64,000 nt of DNA from Bacillus sp. Marseille-Q3570 (GTDB lineage Bacteria > Bacillota > Bacilli > Bacillales > Fictibacillaceae). Of the stretch, positions 38,101-51,064 are shown in pieces. How positions within the stretch are numbered: position 1 is the stretch's first letter; each line of letters opens with the position of its first letter. Below the pieces are notes generated by a model that was not told the origin of the DNA, did no database searches, and saw only the letters and a list, made by a program, of their open reading frames with translations. The translations under genes and the position numbers were made by a program. The stretch lies in NCBI RefSeq assembly GCF_946151055.1, contig NZ_CAMGYZ010000005.1, forward strand, positions 1 to 64,000, in the 5' to 3' direction.

Positions 38101-40315
38101 TACTCCTGAAACGGCACTTCATCCTGGTCATTACGGTGGAGTCATCCATGAAATGCGTGAGGCGAGAGATGTAAGGATGGGTATGTACGGGCACAGCAAT
38201 CAGCCTTCCCACCACATTCCGTATATGTATAATTACGTAAGCCAACCGTGGAAGACACAGGAAAAGGTACGTGAAGTCCTGTCACGACTTTATCTCGGCA
38301 GTGAAATCGGACAGGGTTATCCTGGCGATGAGGATAACGGAGAAATGTCGGCATGGTACCTCTTCAGCGCCGCCGGATTCTATCCGCTTCAAATGGGGCT
38401 TCCGGAATATGCGATCGGTGCACCTTACTTTGAGAAAATGACGATCCATCTTGAAAATGGAGAAGACATCGTCATCCGGGCACCGGAAGTAAGCGATAAA
38501 AACAAATATGTGCAAAGCCTGAAAGTGAATGGCAAGCCATATGATAAGCTCTCCATCCCACATGACGTCCTTGCCGAAGGCGCAACTTTGGATTTCGAGA
38601 TGGGGCCGGAACCGTCTGAGTGGGGAACGTCGCATGATGCACTGCCAGAATCGATCACAGACACTTCCACCGACGGTTCAACGCTGCTTCCGGATCCGAT
38701 GGAAGATCTGACCGATCATGCGGATGGTACGTCGATCCACAGTGATCAAGGCGTAGCAAAGTCGCTGTTCGACAATTCCTCTCGTACGAGTCTGACTTTC
38801 GAGAGCAAGCAGCCATGGATCCAGTATCATTTTGAGGATCAGTCTGAAAAAGCGCTCATGTACACACTTACTTCCGGTGAGGACAAAGAGCAGGATCCGA
38901 AAAGCTGGGTGCTGATCGGATCGAACGATGGAAGCGACTGGACCATCCTTGATGAACGGAAGGATGAAGACTTCAAATGGCGAAAATTCACCAAACCATT
39001 TGAAATCAAAAACCCTGGTGAATATGCGTATTACCGCTTGATCATCAAGGATAACCAGGGAGCTTCTTCTACTTCAGTGGCGGAGATTGAACTTCTCGGT
39101 TTCGATGATATCGATGAAACGTTCCAGGAATTCGAAGGAATCTATCAATCGTTCGTTGAGGAAGGCAAGATTGAAGGTCCATTGAAAAAGCAGCTTGACG
39201 AGAAACTAAAGCAGATCGGGAAACATCTTGAAAAAGAAAACTTCGATCAAGCAGCCAAGCATTCCGAAGATTTCTTGAAGCTGATGAACAAGAAAAAGCC
39301 GGGCCATATCACCAGGGATGCGAAAGAACAATTGAATGCAGAAGGCAATGCCTTGATCGAATCAATCACCCGGTATGGTAAAAGCGGACAACCAGGAGAT
39401 TGGGCTTATGAAGGAGAAATTCCACAAGTCCCGGTCTTCGAGCTTTCGAATCTGAAAACGGGTCAGGTTGATCCTGGGGAAGATGCCACCATCTCGGCTG
39501 ACGTCTCTAATATCGGTTCGATGGAAGGTGAAAAACAACTCGATTTTTATTTTGACGGTGAACTGGTCGAATCGGAGACGGTCCAGCTTGAAGCAGGTGA
39601 TAGTGAAACGGTATCCTTTACGGTTCAAGATGTGGAGCTCGGTATCCATGAGGTGAAACTGAATGATCTGACCGGGACGCTGAAAGCCTTGTACCGTGAT
39701 GAACCCGTCTTGTCCTTGAAATTCGATGAAGAGAATGATGGTACTGTAAAAGATCATTCGCCATATGGACTTGACGGTGAACTATCAGGAAATACCGCTT
39801 TCGTAGATGGAAAGTTCGGCAAAGCTCTCCAACTGGATGGTGGCTGGATTGAGGTCCCATCCGATGAGCTCCTGAATGGCGGCGATGAACTGACGATTGG
39901 CCTGTGGGTCAATCTTGAAGACCCGGAGTCTGATCAAAAAATCATCGGCAAGACGAATATCGGTGATGGGTATGTGCTTGGCGTCAATAAAGGCCTTTAT
40001 CCGGAAATCTGGGCTGAGAATGGACGCTATTCCTTCAATCAAGGTGAGATTCCAGCTGGAGAATGGGCACATTTAGCGATGACCTGGAAAAAGGATGGAC
40101 GGATCATCGGTTATCTGAATGGAAAAGAAGTCGCCAATGTACCAGCTGGACCAACTTCGATCAAGCCGAATGACAACCCATTGATCATAGGCGGCGCACC
40201 ATGGAACCCTGAGGGGCTCCAGATGAAAGGCCTGGTCGATGAAGTGAATGTTTATAAAGAAGCATTGACTGCCGAACAGATCGAAAAATTAAATAAAGAA
40301 AATACGATTAAATAG
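35189..40315 (+). CDS. Secreted GH92 alpha-mannosidase with F5/8C, CARDB and LamG domains
   Basis: Extracellular calcium-dependent exo-alpha-mannosidase of family GH92, 1708 residues. Signal peptide of about 33 residues; F5/8-type C module about 75-215 (AQTKWLAFEPTAWLQFKF); GH92 N-domain from about 404 (VNILRGTNSNSTFSRGNNFPAVAVPHG) and catalytic barrel to about 1150 with GFWDTYRTSWPAYTLFTP and GYPGDEDNGEMSAWYLFSAAGFYPL, the family hallmarks; second F5/8C module about 1170-1307; helical linker; CARDB about 1415-1505; LamG about 1515-1700. The frame opens at 35153, but ATG 35189 with GGGAGG before it starts the signal peptide. Only 91 bases after the GH2 stop, so probably co-transcribed. Linkage specificity (alpha-1,2/3/4/6) is unknown. 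Confidence 0.93.
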   Translation: MRKKSFSNFFSIFLCFSLLIPMFSSGQDAAAEEDTGADFFTSFEEGDPQLTWENTVEIDPSGDEKSSGVSGYVPYDTIQGDITDQVEEVTASASNPPNEIEANLIDRSAQTKWLAFEPTAWLQFKFPEPVNIVKYAFTSANDAQGRDPKNWKLYGSNDGEDWTEIDSRSNESYEERFERKIYEFENEDSYTHYKFDITENAGDDLTQLAEIALSNGIDAPPPETSDHMTTELGEGPSNSYTGKTNVGWTGKKALTYEGKHEADGRANSYNKIVDVNIKVEPETVLSYAIHPQFADKDHLDYSSTYVAVDLAFTDGTYLSELEARDQHGVKLNPQAQGESKTLYSNQWNVKRASIGEVAEGKTIDRILVAYDKGEGPGVFKGSIDDIKIDDNPEQETYESPVDHVNILRGTNSNSTFSRGNNFPAVAVPHGFNFWAPVTNAGSTSWLYSYQQSNNDDNLPEIQSFSLSHETSPWMGDRQTFQVMPSASTADEPSADRKERALAFKHENEIAKPHYYGVTFENGIKTEMTPTNRAAMFKFTFTGDTSNLIFDNVNNNGGLTLDPDNQSLSGFTDVRSGLSAGATRMFVYAEFNEPVIDSGKLTGEGRDNVSGFYRFDTSGDDKTVTMKIATSLLSVDQAKKNLEQDIKEDDQFEDLKARAGELWNDKLGIIEVEGASEEELVTLYSNMYRLFLYPNIGYENTGTNEDPEYKYASPFSEPVGENTPTETGAKIVEGKPYINNGFWDTYRTSWPAYTLFTPTQAGEMIDGFVQQYKDGGWISRWSSPGYANLMVGTSSDVAFADAYLKGVRNFDVEAFYDSALKNAAVASEDASVGRKGLATSIFDGYTSNTTGEGMSWAMDGYINDFAIANMANALSDKDPSNEQLKTDHEYYINRAKNYVNMFNPEVGFFMGKEPTGEWRSTPEAYDPEEWGGDYTETNAWNMAFHVPQDGQGLANLYGGKDELADKLDEFFSTPETALHPGHYGGVIHEMREARDVRMGMYGHSNQPSHHIPYMYNYVSQPWKTQEKVREVLSRLYLGSEIGQGYPGDEDNGEMSAWYLFSAAGFYPLQMGLPEYAIGAPYFEKMTIHLENGEDIVIRAPEVSDKNKYVQSLKVNGKPYDKLSIPHDVLAEGATLDFEMGPEPSEWGTSHDALPESITDTSTDGSTLLPDPMEDLTDHADGTSIHSDQGVAKSLFDNSSRTSLTFESKQPWIQYHFEDQSEKALMYTLTSGEDKEQDPKSWVLIGSNDGSDWTILDERKDEDFKWRKFTKPFEIKNPGEYAYYRLIIKDNQGASSTSVAEIELLGFDDIDETFQEFEGIYQSFVEEGKIEGPLKKQLDEKLKQIGKHLEKENFDQAAKHSEDFLKLMNKKKPGHITRDAKEQLNAEGNALIESITRYGKSGQPGDWAYEGEIPQVPVFELSNLKTGQVDPGEDATISADVSNIGSMEGEKQLDFYFDGELVESETVQLEAGDSETVSFTVQDVELGIHEVKLNDLTGTLKALYRDEPVLSLKFDEENDGTVKDHSPYGLDGELSGNTAFVDGKFGKALQLDGGWIEVPSDELLNGGDELTIGLWVNLEDPESDQKIIGKTNIGDGYVLGVNKGLYPEIWAENGRYSFNQGEIPAGEWAHLAMTWKKDGRIIGYLNGKEVANVPAGPTSIKPNDNPLIIGGAPWNPEGLQMKGLVDEVNVYKEALTAEQIEKLNKENTIK

Positions 40316-40324
40316 ATTGATAGG

Positions 40325-40358
40325 CTGCCACAGCAGATTTTGCTGTGGTAGTTTTTTT
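40325..40358 (+). terminator. Rho-independent terminator after GH92
   Basis: CTGCCACAGCA / TGCTGTGGTAG hairpin with a 5-base loop and seven T, abutting a REP copy. Confidence 0.9.
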
Positions 40359-40379
40359 GGGGACGGTTCTGGTGCTTCC
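40359..40379 (+). repeat. REP-like 21-mer, copy 8
   Basis: GGGGACGGTTCTG-G-TGCTTCC directly after the T run of the GH92 terminator. Confidence 0.7.
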
Positions 40380-40451
40380 ACCCAGTCATTTTCTGTATTT
40401 TGAGATAATTTGTGCTAAACTAGTAGAAACAACAATCGGGTGGAATGCACA

Positions 40452-41447
40452 ATGCGTAAGATGATCGTCAGTGTTTTCATAGTCCTTTTTGTAACCGCTT
40501 TCTCTTTCTTCGTCTATTTTTCTATCAAATCCTTCAATATCGAGTCGACTCAGGCTCAAGAACCGTACACCAAACCAAACTATCACCTCGTATTGATACC
40601 AGAAGAAATCAACAATGATTATTGGAAACTAGTTGAAAAGGGTGCCCGTTCAGCAGCGGAAAAACTAGGTGTGACACTTGAGTATGCCGGTCCGAAGCAG
40701 GCAAATCTGGAAGAGCATATGACGACCATTGAAATGGCCGCAGCTGCAAAGGTCGATGGCATCATGACGCAAGGATTGAGTGAAGAGCAATTCACGCCAT
40801 TGATCAATAGCGCAATCCAAAAAGGCATTCCGGTCATCACTGTTGATACGGACGCACCGAAAAGCGATCGGCTCGCTTACATAGGTACGGATAATTATTA
40901 CGCCGGTCTGCTGGCTGGTAAAGCCCTGTTGGCCGACACGGAAGGGGAAGTCAACGTCGCCATAATAACTGGTAGATTCGACGCGGCCCATCAAAAACTG
41001 CGGGTCCAGGGCTTTAAAGATGCGATCAAGGAACAGGAACGCGTAAAAGTGACTACGATTGAAGATTCCCATATTACACGGATCCAGGCAGCTGAAAAAA
41101 CGTATAAGATCTTGCAGGAATATCCAGAAGTGACAGCCTTTTACGGGACAAGCGCGCTTGATGCGATCGGAATTTCACAAGTCCTGGAGCAGATGGGGAA
41201 GACGGACGATGTCTATGTAATCGGCTTCGATATCTTGCCTGAAACGATCAAGCTGCTACAGACCGGGAAGATTGAAGCCACGGTGATTCAAAAACCATAC
41301 GAAATGGGATATAAATCAGTTGAGACGATGGTCAAGATTTTAGAGGGGAAGACCATCGATGAAATCAACCATACGGAAACAAGGGTGATCCATAAAGAGG
41401 ATTTGCCGTTACAGGAAAATGAAATACTCGAGGTCATTGAGAAATGA
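40452..41447 (+). CDS. Membrane-tethered sugar-binding protein (Peripla_BP_4), sensory partner
   Basis: 331-residue extracellular ribose-binding-type protein. One N-terminal helix (MIVSVFIVLFVTAFSFFVYFSI) with no lipobox cysteine, so it stays anchored by an uncleaved helix or is released, then a two-lobe binding domain with EEINNDYWKLVEKGARSAAEKLGV, KVDGIMTQGL, GIPVITVDTDAP, YIGTDNYYAGLLAG and VIGFDILPETIKLL. ATG 40452 has GGGTGGA upstream; a GTG at 40440 is the alternative. Its stop overlaps the start of a YesM-type kinase, and there are no permease genes next to it, so it most likely presents a sugar to the kinase instead of to an importer. Confidence 0.87.
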   Translation: MRKMIVSVFIVLFVTAFSFFVYFSIKSFNIESTQAQEPYTKPNYHLVLIPEEINNDYWKLVEKGARSAAEKLGVTLEYAGPKQANLEEHMTTIEMAAAAKVDGIMTQGLSEEQFTPLINSAIQKGIPVITVDTDAPKSDRLAYIGTDNYYAGLLAGKALLADTEGEVNVAIITGRFDAAHQKLRVQGFKDAIKEQERVKVTTIEDSHITRIQAAEKTYKILQEYPEVTAFYGTSALDAIGISQVLEQMGKTDDVYVIGFDILPETIKLLQTGKIEATVIQKPYEMGYKSVETMVKILEGKTIDEINHTETRVIHKEDLPLQENEILEVIEK

Positions 41448-42916
41448 TCCGGATCAGAACGAAGATCATGATATTCGTCACCGTCCTCGTCCTTTTAGTG
41501 AATGGTGTGACATTCTACCTTTACCATAGCAGCCAGCAGACGATCGATCAGTACCATGACAGCTTCGAACGGTTCATCATCCTGAATCAGATTTCGAAGC
41601 AGACGACCGAGGTCTATGAATCGGTCAATGCGTATGTCATCGAAAAATCCCCTCGTTATTTGGATGACTATCATAGGCTGCGTGATCAATTGGTCGATGA
41701 AAAGGAGAAACTGATCGGCAAGGTGGAAAATAAAGATAACTATCCGACTGTTACCAATTACTACAACATGATCGAGAGTTTTTTAGAAGAGTGTGAACGT
41801 ACGATCGAGGCGTTTCAAAAGGAAGATCTGAATCAGTATTCGTTTCATTTGAATGAAGCCTCGAAGGTATCCCGTTTTATACAGGAAACGACATTAAGCC
41901 TCCTGAACAGTGAATTGACAAGCTACCGTGCTTTTTATCACGCGATGGAACAGAAAAACCTTTATCTCCAGGCGATGGGGATCTCCTTGTTCGTCACGAC
42001 GATCTTCTTGAGCCTGTTGACCGCCCTTTGGTTTTCGCGGGGGATCACAAGACCGATCAGCCTTCTTTCTTCATCTGCCAGGAAAATATCGAAAGGGGAC
42101 TTTTCCGGTGAAGATGTGGAAGTACGGACGAATGATGAGATGAAACTGTTGGCTGGAACATTCAATAGGATGAGGAGGAACATCCGCGAGTTGATCAAGG
42201 AAATCAAAGATCAGTCAGAACTTGATCGATTACTGAAGGAAATGGAATTGAAGAGTCTGCAGAGCCAGATCAACCCTCATTTCCTTTTCAACACATTGAA
42301 CACGATTTCAAGAATGGCCTACCTGGAAGGTTCCGAAAAAACGAGTGATCTGATCAGCTCCGTTTCAGCATTGCTCCGATACAATCTGGGTAATCTCGAT
42401 AAACCGACGACCTTACGAGAGGAAGTCCGGATCGTAAAAGAATACTTTTTCATCCAGCAGACTAGGTTCGGAGATCGGGTCACATTCAATACAGACATCG
42501 ATGATACGTGCCTGGATATTGAAATCCCTATATTAACCCTTCAGCCTATTGTGGAAAATGCGTTCATCCACGGAATCGAGTCATATGAGAGCGATGCAGA
42601 AATCAAGCTTTGTGTATACGAGGAAAAAGGACAGGTGATGATTGAGGTCCACGATAATGGCGTGGGGATGGATGAAGATGTAAAAGAACGATTGCTCCAA
42701 AAAGAGGACGATGGAAAGCCGGAACTCCGATCGCAGGGCCACTCGACCGGAATCGGGATGAAGAACGTAGTCAAACGGCTGGAGCTATTTTACAAGAATA
42801 AGAGCGAGATCCAGATCGAATCGGCGGTCAATCAAGGGACGATGATCAGAATTGCAATACCATGTACGGTGGAAAAAAGGGGAGACGATCAATATGTTGC
42901 GTATTATGGTAGTTGA
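41444..42916 (+). CDS. YesM-type sensor histidine kinase
   Basis: 490 residues. Helix 1 at about 7-27, extracellular helical sensor domain (about 30-175), helix 2 at about 180-205 (GISLFVTTIFLSLLTALWFS), HAMP (about 206-260), His_kinase domain with the phosphoacceptor in SQINPHFLFNTLNTISRM (His279), and HATPase motifs QPIVENAFIHGIE, EVHDNGVGM and STGIGMKNVVKRL. Starts by ATGA overlap with the binding-protein gene and overlaps the regulator gene by 23 bases. Class of kinases that control carbohydrate use genes in Bacillus. Confidence 0.94.
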   Translation: MIRIRTKIMIFVTVLVLLVNGVTFYLYHSSQQTIDQYHDSFERFIILNQISKQTTEVYESVNAYVIEKSPRYLDDYHRLRDQLVDEKEKLIGKVENKDNYPTVTNYYNMIESFLEECERTIEAFQKEDLNQYSFHLNEASKVSRFIQETTLSLLNSELTSYRAFYHAMEQKNLYLQAMGISLFVTTIFLSLLTALWFSRGITRPISLLSSSARKISKGDFSGEDVEVRTNDEMKLLAGTFNRMRRNIRELIKEIKDQSELDRLLKEMELKSLQSQINPHFLFNTLNTISRMAYLEGSEKTSDLISSVSALLRYNLGNLDKPTTLREEVRIVKEYFFIQQTRFGDRVTFNTDIDDTCLDIEIPILTLQPIVENAFIHGIESYESDAEIKLCVYEEKGQVMIEVHDNGVGMDEDVKERLLQKEDDGKPELRSQGHSTGIGMKNVVKRLELFYKNKSEIQIESAVNQGTMIRIAIPCTVEKRGDDQYVAYYGS

Positions 42917-44462
42917 TGATGAGCGGATTGAACGGGAAGCATTGAAGATGATGATCAGCAGAGAGATAGAAGAGGCTGAGATTGTTGCCGAGGCTGGGAA
43001 CGGGCGACAGGCGATCGAAATGGCAAAAGCAGAGAACCCCGATGTTATTTTGATGGATATAAAAATGCCAGGAGTCGATGGCGTAGAGGCAGTGAAGGAA
43101 ATCAAAAGGGAGTCGCCCGATATCCGTTTCATCATGGTTTCCGCATTCGATACGTTCGAGTACGCCAAAAAAGTGATGCAGCAGGGCGTTAAAGAGTATT
43201 TGCTGAAACCGAGCAAAAAGGATGAAGTCATCGAAGCCATCCGTCGCGTCCAGATGGAAATGGATCAAGAACTCAAAGAGTTGGAAGATAAACGTCAACT
43301 CGAGCGGAAGTTCAACAAGGCCCTCGATTTTATGCAATCCGAATGGGCGGTTTCTTTACTCGTCGATCATGTCCAGGAATTGGATTTGAAGGAATGGGGA
43401 GAGCTTCTGGATGTCAACTTCAAATGCGGTTATGCCATCGTAGTTGAGAAGACCAGCCAGGAGGTGGATCGGATGGCATGGCAGGATTGGCTGAAGGATC
43501 ATGTCAACATGCATTCCGCTGATTCGATCCTTCTAAGTCCGAATCATGAAGAGAAATTGCCCCTCTTTTCTCTGACGGATCAAATTGAAGGTAAGGATAA
43601 GAACGAATTCAAAACGTACATCCTTCCCTTCATAAGGAATTTGATCCACCAGTGTGAAAGGAGCTTCGGCTTTAAACCGCATGTCGGGATCGGTTTACCC
43701 TATCGGTCTGTCCATCAGCTCAGCAGATCCTACTATGAAGCACTACATGCATTGGAGAGCATTCAATCGGATGAACATGTGACCTATAAGTTTTGGTCTG
43801 AAGAAAGTGAAAGTAAGGGTGGGGCCGTAGCCGCTTTCCAGAAAGAAAAGGATCTGTTGGAAAGCATCAAGAGTGGAGACGTGACAAGTGCCCTTCAAAA
43901 GTTTGAGTTCTATCTGAAGGAGCTATCGAATGAGGATGCGCTGGATTTGAACCGATCAGTGTCTTCTTTGAATGAGTTTTTCATCATTGCAACCCGGATG
44001 ATCAACAACTTAGGAATTCCTATGGATCGGTTCATCCCGTATGACCGGAACTCCTCCTCTCAACAGCTTGAGGAGAAGAGTACACATTTATTAAGGGTGA
44101 TTGTTGAAAAAGTGCAAACATGGAGGATGGTCCAGGCGAAAGGCAAACTCGAAAGCGCGAAGGAGTACATTGAAAAGCACTATTCTGAACCGTTGACGCT
44201 TGAAATGGTAGCGAGTCACGTCGAACTAAGTCCGTACTATCTAAGCAAGCTGTTTAAAGAGAAAAAAGGGATCACGTTCATTGATTTCTTGACTAACGTA
44301 CGGATTGAAAAGGCGAAGGAGTATATGCTTGATCCGGAAATCAGTGTAAAAGAAGTATGCTTCAAAGTCGGTTATAAAGATCCCAATTACTTCAGCAGGG
44401 TATTCAAAAAGATTGTCGGTCAAAGCCCGAAACAATACCGTGCCGTATTACAGCCGTCGTGA
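42894..44462 (+). CDS. YesN-type response regulator with AraC HTH
   Basis: 522 residues. Receiver domain with phosphoacceptor Asp55 in DVILMDIKMPGVDG, conserved MVSAFDTFEYAKKVM and LKPSKKDE; a long middle region (about 130-410) as in YesN proteins; C-terminal AraC-type double HTH (about 415-520: SAKEYIEKHYSEPLTLEMVASHVELSPYYLSKLFKE and VGYKDPNYFSRVFKKIVGQSPKQYR). The frame opens at 42852 but ATG 42894 starts with MLRIMVVDDE and follows GGGGAG. Probable targets are the glycosidase and ABC transporter genes around it; the 21-bp-spaced GTCGTGAT array at 49466 is a candidate site. Confidence 0.93.
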   Translation: MLRIMVVDDERIEREALKMMISREIEEAEIVAEAGNGRQAIEMAKAENPDVILMDIKMPGVDGVEAVKEIKRESPDIRFIMVSAFDTFEYAKKVMQQGVKEYLLKPSKKDEVIEAIRRVQMEMDQELKELEDKRQLERKFNKALDFMQSEWAVSLLVDHVQELDLKEWGELLDVNFKCGYAIVVEKTSQEVDRMAWQDWLKDHVNMHSADSILLSPNHEEKLPLFSLTDQIEGKDKNEFKTYILPFIRNLIHQCERSFGFKPHVGIGLPYRSVHQLSRSYYEALHALESIQSDEHVTYKFWSEESESKGGAVAAFQKEKDLLESIKSGDVTSALQKFEFYLKELSNEDALDLNRSVSSLNEFFIIATRMINNLGIPMDRFIPYDRNSSSQQLEEKSTHLLRVIVEKVQTWRMVQAKGKLESAKEYIEKHYSEPLTLEMVASHVELSPYYLSKLFKEKKGITFIDFLTNVRIEKAKEYMLDPEISVKEVCFKVGYKDPNYFSRVFKKIVGQSPKQYRAVLQPS

Positions 44463-44474
44463 TAATATTTTACC

Positions 44475-44660
44475 GGACACCAGATCCCTTATTTTCCCGA
44501 AAACAGCATTTTTTTCAAAAATAGAGGACACCAGAGACGTTATCGGCCGAAAAATCGAGTTTTAGTACCTCCAAAAACAAGAATAGCGGCACAGATGTCC
44601 TCTAATTTTTCCAATTCGCCCTATTTGTCACAGATAACGGCACAGTTGTCCACTAATTTC
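44475..44660. repeat. Cluster of inverted repeat units (GGACAC-CAG / GGCACAG-TGTCC type)
   Basis: Four related units: 44475-44492 and 44521-44543 in one direction (AGAGGACACCAGAGACGTTAT best copy) and 44583-44606 and 44633-44659 in the other (ATAGCGGCACAGATGTCCTC, ATAACGGCACAGTTGTCCAC). No open frame. Looks like a BIME-like REP cluster of a family different from the GGGGACGG one. Confidence 0.6.
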
Positions 44661-44676
44661 AATGGTGGTCATGTAG

Positions 44677-44708
44677 GAGGACCTAGCCTTATTCGGGTCC
44701 TCTTTTTT
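44677..44708 (+). terminator. Rho-independent terminator after the two-component operon
   Basis: GAGGACC / GGTCCTC hairpin with a 12-base loop and TTTTTT. A smaller one (ACAGGA / TCCTGT then T run) follows at 44763-44786. Confidence 0.85.
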
Positions 44709-44860
44709 ATGTCGAATGGACTATGAAACAATCAATCAAGGAAGTTAATCCCTTATTTTGACACAGGAGTATTTTCCTGTTTTTTGAAATTGGCAAAATA
44801 GAAAGAGGGATTCTAGTATTTTATCGAAAATTAGACATTAAAGACGAATCAGGTCTGTAT

Positions 44861-44885
44861 ACTTTATTAATTAATTTAATAAAGT
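44861..44885. promoter_or_regulatory. AT-rich palindromic operator (ROK regulon) before GH2 gene 2
   Basis: 25-bp near-palindrome with arms ACTTTATTAA and TTTAATAAAGT around TTAA. TATACT, a probable -10 box, overlaps its left edge (44858-44863). Its first 20 bases reappear in reverse complement, unchanged, before galK. Confidence 0.75.
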
Positions 44886-44920
44886 AATTCGCGGCCTTTC
44901 AAGTCTAAACTACTTTTTAA

Positions 44921-49405
<4,485 letters not shown>

Positions 49406-49413
49406 AAGGAATT

Positions 49414-49443
49414 GGGCTGACTGATGAGAGTCGGCCCTTTTTA
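49414..49443 (+). terminator. Rho-independent terminator after GH2 gene 2
   Basis: GGGCTGACT / AGTCGGCCC hairpin with a 6-base loop and TTTTT. Confidence 0.85.
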
Positions 49444-49465
49444 TGGTTCTAGCGCTTTTGAGAAT

Positions 49466-49592
49466 GTCGTGATTCTTTAAGATCGTGTCGCGATAAATTA
49501 CGATCATGTCGTGATTTTTTCTTGTTTTGTCGTGATATTTATTGGTTTGGGTCGCAATAATTCCGGATCATGTCGTGATTCGACACACAATC
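49466..49592 (+). repeat. 21-bp-phased array of GTCGTGAT motifs
   Basis: GTCGTGAT-like 8-mers start at 49466, 49487, 49508, 49529, 49551 and 49572 (steps 21, 21, 21, 22, 21); the variants are GTCGCGAT and GTCGCAAT. A weaker copy, ATCGTGAC, is at 49602. No open frame. Lies between a terminator and the next gene's promoter region. Confidence 0.75.
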
Positions 49593-49692
49593 TCAGAGTC
49601 TATCGTGACCCTATGACAAAATAATGAAGATAATAGCAAAATAGTGCAGGGATTTCTGACTCTCTCATTCTGTATTAGGTGATAAGCTTGGA

Positions 49693-49707
49693 TTGTTAGC
49701 GTTTACA
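49693..49707 (+). promoter_or_regulatory. cre-like box before ABC binding-protein gene
   Basis: TTGTTAGCGTTTACA fits WTGNAANCGNWNNCW with one mismatch; 25 bases before the gene start. Confidence 0.6.
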
Positions 49708-49732
49708 TTTTAATTCGAATAAGGGGGAACTG

Positions 49733-51019
49733 TTGGAAATGAAAGCGAAAAAACTGAAATTCATATCCTTATTGCTTGTCCTTGCGATGGTTTTAGCGGC
49801 ATGTAATTCAGATTCCAGTTCAGGAGATGGAAAAAGCGACAAAGATGCTAAACTTGATATCTTCAGCTGGTGGACCGGAGCCGGTGAAGAAGATGGCTTG
49901 AACGCGTTGATCGAACTTTTCAAAGAGAAACATCCTGATGTGGAAGTGGAAAATGCAGCGGTGGCAGGTGGAGCTGGTACAAATGCGAAAGCCGTACTCG
50001 CGAGCCGTATGCAAGGGGATGATCCTCCAGCAACTTTCCAGGTCCATGGCGGAGCAGAACTGAATGAAGGTTGGGTAGCAGCTGGAAAAATGGAACCGCT
50101 GAATGACCTTTATGATGAAGAGGGCTGGAACGATAAGTTTCCTCAGGATTTGATCGATATGGTAAGTAAAGACGGAAACATCTACTCAGTTCCAGTAAAT
50201 ATCCACCGCGGAAATGTCATCTGGTATAATACGAAAGTTTTTGAGGAAAATGGCATCGAGGTTCCGACGACATTTGATGAATGGTTTGCGGCTGCAGACA
50301 AGTTGAAAGAAGCAGGAATCACACCACTTGCACTTGGCGACAAGGAACCGTGGACAGCTACTCAAGTTTTTGAAACGACTTTATTAGGTACACTCGGTCC
50401 AGAAGGCTATAACAAACTATTCACTGGTGAGCTTTCTTTTACAGACGCGAAGGTAAAAGAAGCTGCTGAAACATTCAAAAAGATGCTTTCTTATATCAAC
50501 GAGGACCATAGCTCACGTAACTGGCAGGATGCCTCCCAATTGGTTGCGGAAGGTGAAGCGGCAATGAATGTGATGGGTGACTGGGCAAAAGGCTACTTCG
50601 TCAATGACCTGAACCTGAAAGTTGAGGAAGATTTCGGATGGACTGAAACACCAGAAACAGAAGGTGAATTCATGGTCATCACGGATACGTTCGGTTTGCC
50701 GAAAGGCGTGTCAAACCCTGATGATGTGAAAAAATTCTTGTCAGTTCTCGGTTCTGTTGAAGGTCAGGATGTCTTCAATCCGTTGAAAGGATCGATCCCT
50801 GCCCGTACGGATGCGGATGTATCCAAGTATGATGCATACGGACAAGAAACAATCGAAGAATTCAAACAAGCTTCTCTAGTACCAAGTCTTGCTCACGGAT
50901 CTGCTGCTCCTGAAGGTTTCTTGACCAAAGTGAACCAGGCTGTAAACATTTTTGTGACACAACAAGATGTTGATCAGTTCATTGCTTCTCTTGATCAAGC
51001 CTCAAGTGAATTGAAGTAA
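49733..51019 (+). CDS. ABC transporter sugar-binding lipoprotein (family 1)
   Basis: Extracellular lipid-anchored binding protein, 428 residues, of a second sugar importer. Signal peptide with lipobox LAAC (Cys24), then an acidic linker and the family 1 fold (LDIFSWWTGAGEEDGLNALIELFKEKHPDVEVENAAVAGGAG; IYSVPVNIHRGNVIWYNTKVFEENGIEVPTTFDEW; GEAAMNVMGDWAKGYF). The pattern is close to glucose/galactose-type monosaccharide binding proteins. TTG 49733 is five bases and ATG 49739 eleven bases after AAGGGGG; either is possible. A hairpin after the stop separates it from the permeases and would raise its level over theirs. Confidence 0.92.
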   Translation: MEMKAKKLKFISLLLVLAMVLAACNSDSSSGDGKSDKDAKLDIFSWWTGAGEEDGLNALIELFKEKHPDVEVENAAVAGGAGTNAKAVLASRMQGDDPPATFQVHGGAELNEGWVAAGKMEPLNDLYDEEGWNDKFPQDLIDMVSKDGNIYSVPVNIHRGNVIWYNTKVFEENGIEVPTTFDEWFAAADKLKEAGITPLALGDKEPWTATQVFETTLLGTLGPEGYNKLFTGELSFTDAKVKEAAETFKKMLSYINEDHSSRNWQDASQLVAEGEAAMNVMGDWAKGYFVNDLNLKVEEDFGWTETPETEGEFMVITDTFGLPKGVSNPDDVKKFLSVLGSVEGQDVFNPLKGSIPARTDADVSKYDAYGQETIEEFKQASLVPSLAHGSAAPEGFLTKVNQAVNIFVTQQDVDQFIASLDQASSELK

Positions 51020-51033
51020 CAGTGAAATCAGAA

Positions 51034-51064
51034 GGGGAGGAGGTTATTCTCTTCCTCTTTTTCC
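51034..51064 (+). terminator. Attenuator-like hairpin between binding-protein and permease genes
   Basis: GGAGGAG / CTCTTCC hairpin (one G-T pair) followed by TCTTTTT. In this operon position, partial termination is the usual outcome. Confidence 0.55.
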
